From contig NC_052679.1 in the NCBI RefSeq assembly GCF_016802725.1, positions 558,001 to 622,000 of the forward strand: DNA of 64,000 bases. The letters run 5' to 3'. The translations under genes and the position numbers were made by a program. Source of the DNA: Solenopsis invicta (Eukaryota; Arthropoda; Insecta; Hymenoptera; Formicidae). Positions 14,431-24,539 of this stretch are shown here, piece after piece (position 1 is the stretch's first letter; each line of letters opens with the position of its first letter). The notes beneath the pieces are model-generated. The model was not told the origin of the DNA, made no database searches, and worked only from the letters and a program-made list of their open reading frames with translations.

Positions 14431-17400
14431 TTCTCTCACTCTTGATCTTCAAAGCCGCATTTTCTTCGCAGGCAGACCTTACCCGTTGCAGAACTGCACG
14501 ACTTACAACACGAACGGTTCCTGGGTGAGGATATCCTGTGTCGAAGGATACGACGGCGGTCTGCCGCAGAAATTTGTCGCCATGGTGGGCAAACGACGTC
14601 TGGAATCATCTCTTCCTTTCTGGGAGTTTCCGATGCTCAAGCCGGCGAAAGTCGCCCTTTACGCTGTGAACGCGAAGGGTTCGAGCGAGCCGTACAACAT
14701 TGAAGTCGTCTTGAAAGGGGTAGCTAAATTCACCGGTAAGTTTTCGCTGAGTTTAATCAGAGTTATCTTCGAAGCGCTTCGCCGTAAAAGGCGTTTAGCA
14801 AGTGACGATACAATCCGAAAATAAGTGGCCACTTGTCCCAAAATGAGATCTGGCGTTTCCGATGTCCGTAAACTTGAGTTTTATTTTTCGATTACTAGCG
14901 GCCCAGAATTAAAATTAGAAAAACCACTGTATCACAAAAAGTACTTAATAGATAATTTAACGTTAAAATATAATCATTAAAACTATGTCTCGCGTAAATT
15001 TTAGCCACATTTTTTTGCACAAAGCGTTAGAATAAAACGTAAATTTTCTTTCGTATGCACAGTTTTGCATAATTTTTATACAGTTGACATGATAAAAAGG
15101 TTCATAAATTATACATAGTTAAAAAAATGTATGGAAAACAACTCTGGAGAAAATTCCGAGAAGCCCTCCTTAATCCTTTCAATCGCGATGCAAATAATTC
15201 TGAGTGCATATAATCGATATTGCGAACCCACAGTGGAGGCAAAGCTTTTTTCCTCGTTTCATCGCGCGCTCTTTATTCCGTTTTCGAACCCCCGCGGCCC
15301 CGGCGCGAGCTGACGTTCGCGTCAAATCGCAGCTTATCGATCGGCTAGCTGGCCGTTCGCCTGTTATTCGAACTTGGGCAAAAATACGATGGTGGTAAAA
15401 ATAGCGCATATTGCGCGGGGAATCCGCAGTCTAGCGACTCCCGTGTATAAACTTTTGCATTGTTAAAAAAAGGTGCTCGATAAAAAAGTGTGTACTGTAG
15501 AAATTACAGTGATGAAGAGTTCCGCTTTGTTTAACTACAAAAGATTCCGGACGAACGTGGTTTAATAAAACGGTACGCTCGCAAATTCTGAAATGTTCGC
15601 GAACCCCACGTAGACCACGTTTTTCCACCGAAAGAAGAAAGTGCAAACAATGCAATTACTGCAGAGCTGATTAATGTGTCACATTCGTATACGAATTTAT
15701 TATACATCCGTCCGTCCTTAAATGTACGTGCATATTAATTAATAAAATTAATTAATCCAAAAAGCTCATACGTATTAAGAAATTAAATAAAATTAAGCGT
15801 GTGATAAATACAATATTTTCATTTCTCCGGATGTACGTTATAAAACGTGTTGTACTGCGACGAGGATGTATAGAAATTGTCAGCGATAACACGTTGATAA
15901 TTTACGTTCGACTCGCTTTTGTCTTGCTCCTGTTCGCGTATTTGGAGAACAAACGCATCAAGTTTCGCCCTTCAATTTAGATGACCGTGACGTTATCTCG
16001 ACCGGAAACGCTGGCGGCGACATGCAAATGATCCCTGTTGAACAGTTCGCCGCGCGCGCTAGGTCAACCCTGGTCTAGCTCGTTGCCGGTTTCGCTGAAA
16101 CATGCGCGGTCGACCCTCGCGTAAAATTTATGAGCGTCAAAATTTATGAGCCATTATTATGCATTCTGCTCTCCGCCACGTCCGCATCGCATCCGCTCTC
16201 CTCCATTTTCTCGACACCCGGCTGGAGGCACGATTTTCGCTAATCGAAAACGATCGTCGCTTTCGTTAATCCTCGAATGTTCCGACCGTAGAGATATGAT
16301 AAGGATAAGCTCGCAAATGCAACTCTTGAATTATGTACGATCCCCTTTTGATATGCAAAATGAATTGGAAACGTCACGGGTTTTCTCCTGAAAATTTCAA
16401 CGCCGCCAATCATTGGCCGCCACATTAATTTTCAATATTAAATATCGCGGTGATTAATTAAAATACGAGCTAGAGTTCTATGTTATATCATCAGAGAACT
16501 TTCCGCTTGAAGTTAACTGAGAAAAGAGATTTGAGGCAGAATTTTTTTTTTCGGAAACAAGACTTTTTCCAATTAGAAGCTACAATCTCTCTTAAATAAT
16601 ATTTAAATTAAGGAAATGTTGGATTTTAAAATACAAAAGCATTTATAAAATTATCTTTATTACATTTTAGTTTCGATAATATTTTAACGGTATAAACAGC
16701 AGAACGGAAGCTTCATTTCAGCATTTGCTTTGTGCTACTAGCTGCGCTATCGTCGAAACTATCAATGGGAAGTATCGCGAAATCGAGACGCAGGCCGCGC
16801 ACCATGGCATCTCATTTTAACGGAAAGCAAAGGGACGCAGTCCTTCGTTACGGTTAAGGGAAAGGCGGATCGTATTCTGTCGTCGGTACAATGTCCTTTA
16901 ACGTGTCCCTACGGTGCCTCGTTCGCATTCAATTACGCCTCGCAACCAATGGTGGAGAATAGATGCGCTTTGTGCTTTGTTAATTAGCATTTAACTGAAA
17001 CTTGATTGTTAATTGGAAACAAATTAGCCTGCCGATTGTTTGCACCGTCGTGCCAATGTGATGCGCAACTTCGGCTGGATACCTGTTTACAAGGTGATCG
17101 AATTACGGCTCTTAGCACGGTACTCGCAATTTATATCAAGTGCTCCGGAAAAATATTCCTCTCACGGATCTCCGATCGACTTACGATCAATATTTTATTA
17201 ATGGAAATGTTGAGACAGCTCTCACATTATCAACAATTAAGAGAAGTGGGCTATAAATCAATTACAGACAGCGTTGCCTTTTATCTAATATTTCGAAACA
17301 AGAAGGTATGTATTTTGAGATTTAATTATTGACGTGTCTGGCGATAAAAAATTTAAAGATTGCGAAAGAAAATTTTGATTAAAAAATGTATGACTACGCT

Positions 17401-20256
17401 AGGATTGGTGGTAGCTCCGATTACTCCACGTAATCCTTCGACTGCGAGCGTGTGATATCTACAATCTTCGGTTAATTTCAAGTGAACTTTAACAGAATCT
17501 TAATATAAGATTTCAGTTGCCGCGAAGTGCGCTAAATTAGGACACTTGTAAACTTTCAAACTACGTTGCAGCGAGAATTCCTGAAAATTTTCCCGTTTTT
17601 ATCGCATCAGGGGTCCGATAGGATCTCATAGAGGCGTAATATCTTAGTAATTACAGAAAGTTCATCTGCCCTTGCGCAATTTTCATCCGATTACCCTAAA
17701 AATTTGCTCTGCAAACGCATTCGGTCTCTTTTACGACCGACTGCTGCCACTTGAAGATTGTTCGGATTCAAGTAGGTCGAAACATTCGCCATCAATTAGA
17801 TTTTTGTCGAGCGAGCCGCTCCCGACGGGGAGGTGGCTTAAAGTCGAAGAAAAGAAGCGGTGGAGAACTTTAGGACCAAGACATACATACATGTACACAC
17901 GCGCTTACACTTATCCACGTCGCGGTTTAAGCCGAATGATTAACGACGGCGCGGAAACGACTGCGAGTGTCGGGTGCGTCGTTCCCGGAGCTATTCCTAA
18001 TCCGCTGCTGTAGCTCTTCTACCATCAGCCGCCGTTCCTCTCGCCTCTCGTGCGCGCCGAACGAGCGACTCACAAATCAGCCACAGCGTTAGACCACCGT
18101 AATGCAACCTGCCACGAAGTTCGGAACGATCGACTCTCGGGCGCCGCGCCTTAATTGGAAACAGATTACGTTCGTGCCGACGCGCGGGAGCCTGCCGAGG
18201 CGATGTCGGACAGGTAAATTGGAACGCTCGGTTGCGTCTGATCCGCGGCTGACCGCAGCTACTGCGCGAAATCTTAAGCGGGCGTACGCCGCACGCGAAC
18301 GTAGCAATTTGTCGTGAAACGCAATAGGGAAATACGTCCTCGTCAAATAGACGGACGGATTGACAGGAGGACAGTTGAAATGAGTTATTTTAATTTAGAA
18401 ACAGAAAAGAAACAGATTTGATGAAGTAACGATAGTAATAACAATTTGGCGATTGAATGACGACCAAAAGATAGTATTGGGACAAAATTTTGTAAAACAT
18501 TTTATTTTTAGAATTTTCAGTATAATAGATTTCTGGGTTTTTTTTAAAGAGTGCCTAATGAGAATTAAGATTGATGTAATTAAAGAAAGAAAAAGTTATG
18601 ATCAATTTTCATATTAATAGTAGTAGTAGTGATAGTAGTAGTAGTGGAAGCGAATGAGACTGTATCAGTCTCTAGATGTCACCTAGATCTAAAGAGCTCC
18701 TCTGTGACTTCTGCTAAGTTTTCCTTGCTTAATCCAAATCTTAATAGGAGCACTCAGTCTCTAGGTTTTTTTTTGGTTTAAATAGTCCTTGCTCCTTAGA
18801 CCTTAATACAGGTCTAGTTTCTTTGACCTGGTAAAACCCCAAATCTTCACTCTCTAAATCTGAATCTACGAAATCTTACTGATTTGCAATGTTCAATATT
18901 TATAACTGTGATCATCAGTGACTATTCATTGTCTTTCAGTGAATCCGATTAAGAGAAAGGTAATTTTACTGATCGGAGTCAGTGTACTATCATTAATAAG
19001 CAATGCATGTATCACTGATTGATGTAGTTATAAGTATAGCTGAAATCTATTTGAGGCTTATTGATTATGAGTCGACCTGAATGTACACCTACAGAATTTA
19101 TCAAGAAGTTTCAAAATACTATAAATTATTGTACATTATACTTCTGATAATAGGATGCTATCTTTATGGGGGTAAAATAGCAGTTGCGACAATGATAATA
19201 ACGTGATGAATAAGTATAGTGGTATATTTTCTTTAATAATAGCGATACATCAGAAATACCGGGGTACTTAGAAATCGGCTAGATTTGCACGATCCTTATG
19301 TAGGTGAAAAGGTTGCCAATTACCATACGTTATTTACTAACGGAGAGAAATTAATAAAATAAATTTTTATTCGTAGGCGAATCGACGTCCTCGACCGACA
19401 TGTCACCGATCTTGATTGGACTTGGTGGCACGGCGACCGGCTTAGGGTTAATTGTGACCGGTGTACTAATGGCACTTTGGAGAAGGCACGCGGCCACCCC
19501 GGCGAAGCCGAAGCCGCCCCAACAGCCCAGCATCGCGACTTTCGCGGGGAAGGGCGAGGAGGAAGACGGCAACCCGGATCTTATACCTACGACGGCCTTG
19601 ACCAACCATCTAACTGGTAAGCTTGCTTAATGACTACTCGAATTTTTATAAAATACTGATTATGTGTTGTCATCTGTGTTGTATACTATATAATGCGTTA
19701 TGTTTTAATACTTTATCAAGAATCTACTAGTTACGTGCAATTTCCATTAATAGTGAATTCTATTTGTCATCTATATTTATGACTTGTTTTCAGTTTTATT
19801 ATCACTTCTGTCGCATCCGTTGCATCATACGTTTAAATTTTAGGTTGTTTTTCCGTACACTACTGTTAATCATTTTTTATTCTTTTCCTTTAGATATTTG
19901 ATTTTTCTTTGCGAATCTGCTTTCTGATCATTCTCAATATCTTCTTTCTTGTAATAAGAAAATTCTTGTCTCAGAGTTATCGTTTACTGATTTATTTAAT
20001 TTTCTTTATTTTATCAGTTCTACTATTTTTTTAAATATTTTTTTTATATTATTGCAGTTCGTATTGTTTAAATAATTTTTATAATTTTTATATTTATGTT
20101 TACTATATTGATTACAGCATTTGCCTATTCTATTGTTTTTAGCTGATTTATTTTCTTGCGGTTTCTTTTATTTATTATTGTTATTTTGTATTGCTCCAAT
20201 TTTTGCTGTACGCTTAATTATGTTATTTTCTTTGTATATATATATAATATATAAAT

Positions 20257-20296
<40 letters not shown>

Positions 20297-21778
20297 ATTT
20301 TTTTTAATTGTATATTATTGCATTATTACTGTATTATTACTGCAAATTTCGCAAATACTTTAATTTTTTATTTTCTTATCTTTAATTCTATTAAACTAAA
20401 ATATTAAATTCTATTATTATTATTATATGTGTATATATACCTATATATATATATATATAAAATGTGTATATATTGAACAATTTATTAAATATTTATGTAC
20501 TATAGGCTTCTAGGCAGTATCATATTGATGCCTCACGAGTTGAAGTGCAACATTCTCTCTTCTATTTTTCTTTTATATATTAGCTCATATTTTGTTATTG
20601 CACTTTAATAACGATATAATTATTAACATTTATTATTAACACTTAACATGTAACATTTTGTTTTCCGGATCCATACGGTTGTTCGCCTTCGTCATTAATT
20701 TGCATCACTTTTACAAGTATATAAAAATTCTTAAGTGATTCTTACACTTAATTTAATAATATCTTTAGAAAGTATTTGTCTGGATGTGTATTAAAAAAGA
20801 GTATGTAAATGTTATAACTAATTATAGCTGACAAGATACTTCAAAGAAAAGGAATACCTAAGATATAAATGTTCAAAGGAATGCGTTAACTGTTAATTAA
20901 AGGAAATTAATGGAATTACTGTATTAGCTTTGAGATAATATTTAGTTTTTTTAATGATTTCTTTTGATATTTTTTTCTTTCTTGACTCTTAAAGGTTTGC
21001 CTTATTTAATCTGGTCATTAGAGAAATAGAATAAACTGAATCCAAGCTGTTAAACATATTTATAATATTGTGGGATAAATTTCCGCGTCAATCTTTTTTT
21101 CATAAGCTATTGTATTGTACTGCTAGTAAGATATTCTCGAAGTAGCGCGAAAAAGTTTAATATATCAGACGACGGAAGATAGAATTGCTTAAATCGAGCA
21201 GAGATTTACCGTTTGACTCTTACAAGCGCGCCCCTTTAAGAGAAGACTGGAGGCATATCGTTGGGGCATAACCGGCCATCCCATTCGGTGAATTTCTACT
21301 TAGACTGATGGAACTGGCGCATTTGTACGAGGATTTTAAGAATATCGGGTTTTACCTTAGATCAGATAGCATGCGTTAACGGTACTCTCAAGAAAATTGC
21401 ACATACAATATGCGGTTCTAACGTACCGTATCGATATATGCATACACAGAGCATGGGAATGCATGCGTATACATGTATGCAAGGAAAATATATAGCAATC
21501 TAAGCGATAAAAAAACGCATTTGTAAGAAAGTCACGAAAAAGATGGCGGTCTTTGTTGGATTCAGAGTTTCATTTCTTTTACAGAAATTTAGATTTATGG
21601 GACGTTTATTATAATTTAATTAATATTTAATAAGAATTAAATATGCTTCAGGATTAGGTAACTACACTTAATCCATAAATGAATTTGCGAATATCTTGGA
21701 AAATGAGTTTTCATTGTACTCGTTTAAGCACCTCTTTCAACTCTACTTCGTCGAATCCAATAAAATTCAACAGTTGTA

Positions 21779-21871
<93 letters not shown>

Positions 21872-24245
21872 ATATACATACACACATAACTGCCCGTACT
21901 TTACTATAATAATAATTATTAAAATTGAAACTCGGTAATTATATCTAACGTTCCATGAAGTTTAACAGTAATTTGAACAAAAGTAATTTAATAATGGTGC
22001 CGCAGCACGAAATGAATATTCGCCGATCAGATAGCAAACGCAGTTTATTCGAAAGACTAAAACGTGCTCTTTTGATCATTTTTTTTTATTAATTACTTCC
22101 GGTAAACTGAGTTCCCGGATGATTTCTTGATTCTTCCCGCAACATGCGGAGCCGCACGCTGTGTCTAGGCACCCTTAATTCCCCTTCGCAAGCAGCGCGA
22201 ACTTTCGGCTTCCGCAAACAAAACAGTAAGAAGCGATCAAGGGAATGCCGTTCACGGAGAAAGGAACGAGCGCCGCTAAAGTTGCCACCGAGAGAAGTTC
22301 AAAATACTTTGCGAAATCCGTGGACTTACTTCAAACCGATTATACGATTGACGCTAAGTCCGTCCTGGGACTTCTTTCAGACAGAAAGCTTCCTCGTTAC
22401 GGGTCCCTGCCACGAAGACCACGTCAGCTGGAAGGACGCGAGATGTCCCACGACGTCCTAGAAGATTCAGATTATCCGAGAGCATCGCCGAACGTGAGTA
22501 ATCTGACTTCATCTAAGGCATTGGTTCCCAAACTGCGGACCCCCTCATTAAAACTGCTCCCTTGACCGAAACGAAAAAGCGGAGCACCCGTAAAGAATCA
22601 AATAGATTTTTTGAGCAAAAAATGAATGCGACGAGAGAAAATATTGCACATGTATATTAGGTTGGCAAAAAAAGTCATGTCGTTTTATTGCTATGTAAAT
22701 GAAAGCTTTTTCTTTGTATGAAGAAAATGCCTTTCATTTACATACGAAGAATGACATGATTTTTTTTGCCAACCTATAGATTATCCAGAATTTTTTTCGT
22801 TATTAAGCTCTTATTAATTTACTAAAATTTCAAGGAAAACAAAAGAACATTTTTATATCTTGCAAATATTTTTTTCTCTCGAAACATGTAATAAAATTAA
22901 ACTTGACTATAATATAGAAAGAGTCGTAGTTTTATCAAAAGATTCATGCTTTTGTATTCATCGATTTTAAATATCTACTGCAACATTCTATTGGGGAAGA
23001 AGTGGAACAAAACGTTTAAAATATCTTTAAGAGATTTTTAAATTATTCAAGGAAAGACATGAAGCCGTAGAATTTGGGAACCTCTGATCTAAAGCGATCT
23101 ACGGTATATCTGTATGGCCCCCCTGATAGCCCCTAACATAGAAAACCACTTTCGAATTCGATCCGGTCTGCTTTACGATTCCGCTTATCGCCGTTTTCTT
23201 GCGGCCCAGATTTAGCGAACGAGAACGTTTCCGTTGCGCCTCTGACACACTTATTTCGGGTAACGGACGAGCATAATAATCGTGTCGAAATACATGAAAG
23301 TATCTTGAAAGTTCAAAGTTTGTCGATGTTTTTCTCATGGTGCATCGTAAATCGCAAAATGCTTTTCTTTTACGAAAATTTCATCCTACAACGGTTTTTT
23401 TATGTAAAAATTTTATGTTACGGAAAAATATGGATTTTGTATAACGATTACTCGTAATTTACTTTTGAAGAGTCTATAAACTATTTTAACATACGTACAT
23501 AACATGATTGTAATAAAGTTTATTTATTCGGAAACGTATTTTTCGATTTTGCCTTTCCGTCACCGCCTCGAAAATTCGTGGACTCCATCGCTCTGGTGAT
23601 GCATGCATATTCTAATATTACAAAAATATCGTAAGAAAGAGGGAGGGGAGAAGGGTACTCGCTATAAAAATTCCATGCTGGTCCGACGAATAAGAGAACC
23701 TTTCCACGGATCGAATTCAATTCCCGATTCGATAGCTTCCGCATTTTTCTAAGTGATACCGTATACCTCTACCGAGACAGGTCTTTTAACTTTAAATCCT
23801 AGACAAATATCTTTCAAATTTGATTTAACCCGGCAATGATATTGTATCAAGCGGCAACATCATGGTATATGAAAGCTCCGCCACGTCTTTCCTCGATATA
23901 TAGCTTCAAATGAAACTTCTGCAACAATTGCTTTATGAACAATAGCGAAACAATTAACAAATGAACAATTTTGCTACAAACGTTGCGTAAGACAATCGTG
24001 AAAATGTAAATCTTAAACTGTCTCGCGATGCTTTCCTCTCAGTCAGAGTCTCACTTTTGCGCGACGATGATTTTATTTTCTGCGATCAATCAAATCCCCC
24101 TTTCCCTGCCCCTCCCCCCTTGGAAGTCGTTTATTCTTTCAGGTTCTTAACTTTATTTTCATCTTGGTCTATTCAGACATTCTACAGTCTTCAGAGGCCG
24201 CACTCGGAGTCGATCAGCAGGAGTATTCAGGAAAGTTGCATTTAA
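4311..24245 (+). CDS. Sidestep-family Ig/FN3 transmembrane receptor, 3' six exons (5' end outside window)
   Basis: Reconstructed join: 4311-4470, 8482-8832, 14472-14735, 19377-19616, 22231-22493, 24195-24245. The first four introns are all phase 1, as is usual between extracellular Ig and FN3 modules, and the last is phase 0; the frame stays open to the TAA at 24243. Domains in order are the C-terminal part of an Ig domain, a complete Ig domain, an FN3-like domain, one membrane span and a short basic/acidic cytoplasmic tail. The motif APVCK at the Ig-Ig junction, the DGGLPQ motif in the FN3-like exon and the post-membrane NPDLIP motif are, from memory of the family, typical of insect Sidestep (Side) receptors, which partner Beaten-path proteins in axon guidance and synaptic matching. 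Which Side paralogue this is cannot be decided. The N-terminal Ig domains and signal peptide must lie upstream of base 1. Extracellular and membrane exons are strong; the 22231 exon is weaker. Confidence 0.82.
4513..4540. repeat. (GA)n microsatellite
   Basis: A GA run about 40 bases after the donor of the 4311-4470 exon. Confidence 0.9.
5237..5284. repeat. (TA)n microsatellite
   Basis: Uninterrupted TA units, intronic. Confidence 0.95.
6098..6651. mobile_element. MITE with short terminal inverted repeats
   Basis: The left end reads TATAGGGTAGATCGAGG near 6099. The right end near 6627-6650 is its approximate reverse complement (CGGTCTACCCTATATA). The inner flanks also match in part (TGCGGATCACTAG near 6310, AATGATCCGATTTGCCCTG near 6602). 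About 550 bases, no coding capacity. It lies in the intron before the 8482 exon. Confidence 0.55.
8482..8832 (+). CDS. Side-family exon: complete Ig domain
   Basis: This 351-base phase 1/1 exon follows the acceptor GCCGCAG. It starts with FAPVCK after joining the previous exon and encodes a full Ig domain: cysteine in SLVCEVEASP, the core tryptophan in FHWTFN, and the second cysteine in TDYGVLGCWASNSIG. It ends in YQVIAAG, where the next module begins. N-glycosylation sequons are present (NAT, NVT, NSS, NYT). The donor is a non-consensus GTTCGT. Confidence 0.88.
12663..12794. repeat. Two-copy tandem duplication, 66-base unit
   Basis: Unit 1 (12663-12728) and unit 2 (12729-12794) align without gaps. 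Both begin TGA-CCTCTTCGAAAA and contain ACTAAAAATATTCTTATT, with about a dozen differences. Intronic. Confidence 0.7.
13832..14119. mobile_element. Palindromic MITE of about 290 bases with about 90-base arms
   Basis: Left arm 13832 to about 13927 starts AATTCGTATTATAA. The right arm (about 14025-14119) is its reverse complement with scattered changes, ending TTATAATACGAATT. Shared inner landmarks are ATGAGCAAT-ATGTAA and AATTAATATTTA. It is intronic in the Side-family gene, about 350 bases before the FN3 exon. Confidence 0.65.
14390..14437. repeat. (CT)n tract before a splice acceptor
   Basis: CT units with a few TTT interruptions, ending about 35 bases before the acceptor of the FN3-like exon. 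Confidence 0.9.
14472..14735 (+). CDS. Side-family exon: FN3-like membrane-proximal domain
   Basis: The acceptor TTCTTCGCAG precedes 14472 and the donor GTAAGTTT follows 14735; phase 1/1, 88 codons. It encodes a fibronectin-type-III-like module beginning GRPYPLQNCT, with SWVRISCVEGYDGGLPQKF and the late strand YAVNAKGSSEP. The cysteine-containing start and the DGGLPQ motif are what I associate with the membrane-proximal module of the Side family. A (CT)n tract lies just before the acceptor and may serve as an extended polypyrimidine tract. Confidence 0.88.
14736..19376. other. Intron, about 4.6 kb
   Basis: Several moderately GC-rich patches (about 15230-15400, 15880-16420, 16740-17000, 17840-18330) and a short GTA-rich run near 18620. 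No exon recognised. Confidence 0.6.
19377..19616 (+). CDS. Side-family exon: transmembrane segment and juxtamembrane tail
   Basis: Phase 1/1, 80 codons. After a short serine/threonine stretch it encodes a glycine-rich hydrophobic span (SPILIGLGGTATGLGLIVTG plus VLMALW) followed by the stop-transfer residues RRH. The cytoplasmic part is proline-rich (PAKPKPPQQP) and then acidic, with NPDLIP near the end. The donor is GTAAGCTT. This fixes the topology as type I. Confidence 0.85.
20237..20294. repeat. (TA)n microsatellite
   Basis: TA run with short interruptions. A smaller TA run lies at about 20435-20460. Confidence 0.9.
21782..21876. repeat. (TA)n microsatellite, about 95 bases
   Basis: Long TA run with a few AATA interruptions, intronic in the Side-family gene. 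Confidence 0.95.
22231..22493 (+). CDS. Side-family exon: cytoplasmic tail (tentative)
   Basis: Chosen because an acceptor AG ending at 22230 gives the phase 1 entry needed after the transmembrane exon. The frame then stays open for 87 codons to a strong donor GTGAGTAA at 22494, in phase 0, which matches the next acceptor. The peptide is hydrophilic and rich in Lys, Arg, Ser and Asp. The upstream polypyrimidine tract is poor and a competing AG ends at 22226, so the exact start is uncertain. I recognise no domain. Confidence 0.5.
22494..24194. other. Last intron of the Side-family model, about 1.7 kb
   Basis: Contains the mariner-type MITE. No other coding sequence recognised. Confidence 0.5.
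22657..22776. mobile_element. Mariner-type MITE, near-perfect hairpin of about 120 bases
   Basis: Starts TTAGGTTGGCAAAAAAAGTC and ends with the near complement TTTTTTTTGCCAACCTA, flanked by TA. Inner arms also pair (ATGTAAATGAAAG with CTTTCATTTACAT). The TTAGGTTGGC end and TA target site fit Tc1/mariner terminal repeats. It sits in the last intron of the Side-family model. Confidence 0.75.
24195..24245 (+). CDS. Side-family terminal coding exon with possible PDZ ligand
   Basis: A good acceptor (pyrimidine-rich, ending TCTTCAG) precedes 24195. Joined in phase 0, it adds 16 residues ending SIQESCI and then TAA. The last residues fit the class I PDZ-binding pattern (Ser/Thr at -2, hydrophobic at 0). 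The reading frame depends on the upstream exon model. Confidence 0.55.
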   Translation, partial: RPHSESISRSIQESCI

Positions 24246-24530
24246 GGGTCAAACGCCGGCCGAGACATTAAGAATGGTGGGCGGTCGACAGTCTAGACGG
24301 ATGGACGAGAAGATCCAGACGTCTGCTGCGTCGTCTAACTTCCGGGTCGTCGACCATCGTTCAACAGGGTATAGGAGGCCCCTGGACCATGGCATGATGG
24401 AGGCTGGGAGCAGGGAGACTAGGGAGGGTGGAGCCACACGCTTGTGCCACGTTTTGCACGCGCTCAAGCGTACCAAAGTCATTTATATAGCCACTTGATT
24501 CACACTACGCCTTTGTAAATATTGTATATA

Positions 24531-24536
24531 AATAAA
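24531..24536 (+). promoter_or_regulatory. Probable polyadenylation signal of the Side-family gene
   Basis: AATAAA lies about 285 bases after the predicted stop codon, in an AT-rich run, followed by GT- and T-rich sequence. Position and motif fit a 3' end, but there is no independent support. Confidence 0.4.
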
Positions 24537-24539
24537 ACA

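Larger units (their letters stand above)
8833..14471. other. Intron, about 5.6 kb
   Basis: Holds CpG-rich patches (about 10240-10860, 11200-11600, 12200-12560), a 66-base tandem duplication and a palindromic MITE. Open frames in the GC-rich patches lack recognisable protein features. Confidence 0.6.
19617..22230. other. Intron, about 2.6 kb, very AT-rich
   Basis: T-rich and TA-repeat sequence with two long TA microsatellites. No exon recognised. Confidence 0.6.

Noticed and set aside
22144..22461. Competing open frame over the Side-family tail exon
   Set aside because: It does not match the phase needed from the transmembrane exon with a usable acceptor, and it ends in a stop before the strong donor at 22494.
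24274..24498. Open frame downstream of the predicted Side-family stop
   Set aside because: Would need a different phase at the 24195 acceptor than the donor at 22494 provides. It lies in the likely 3' UTR.
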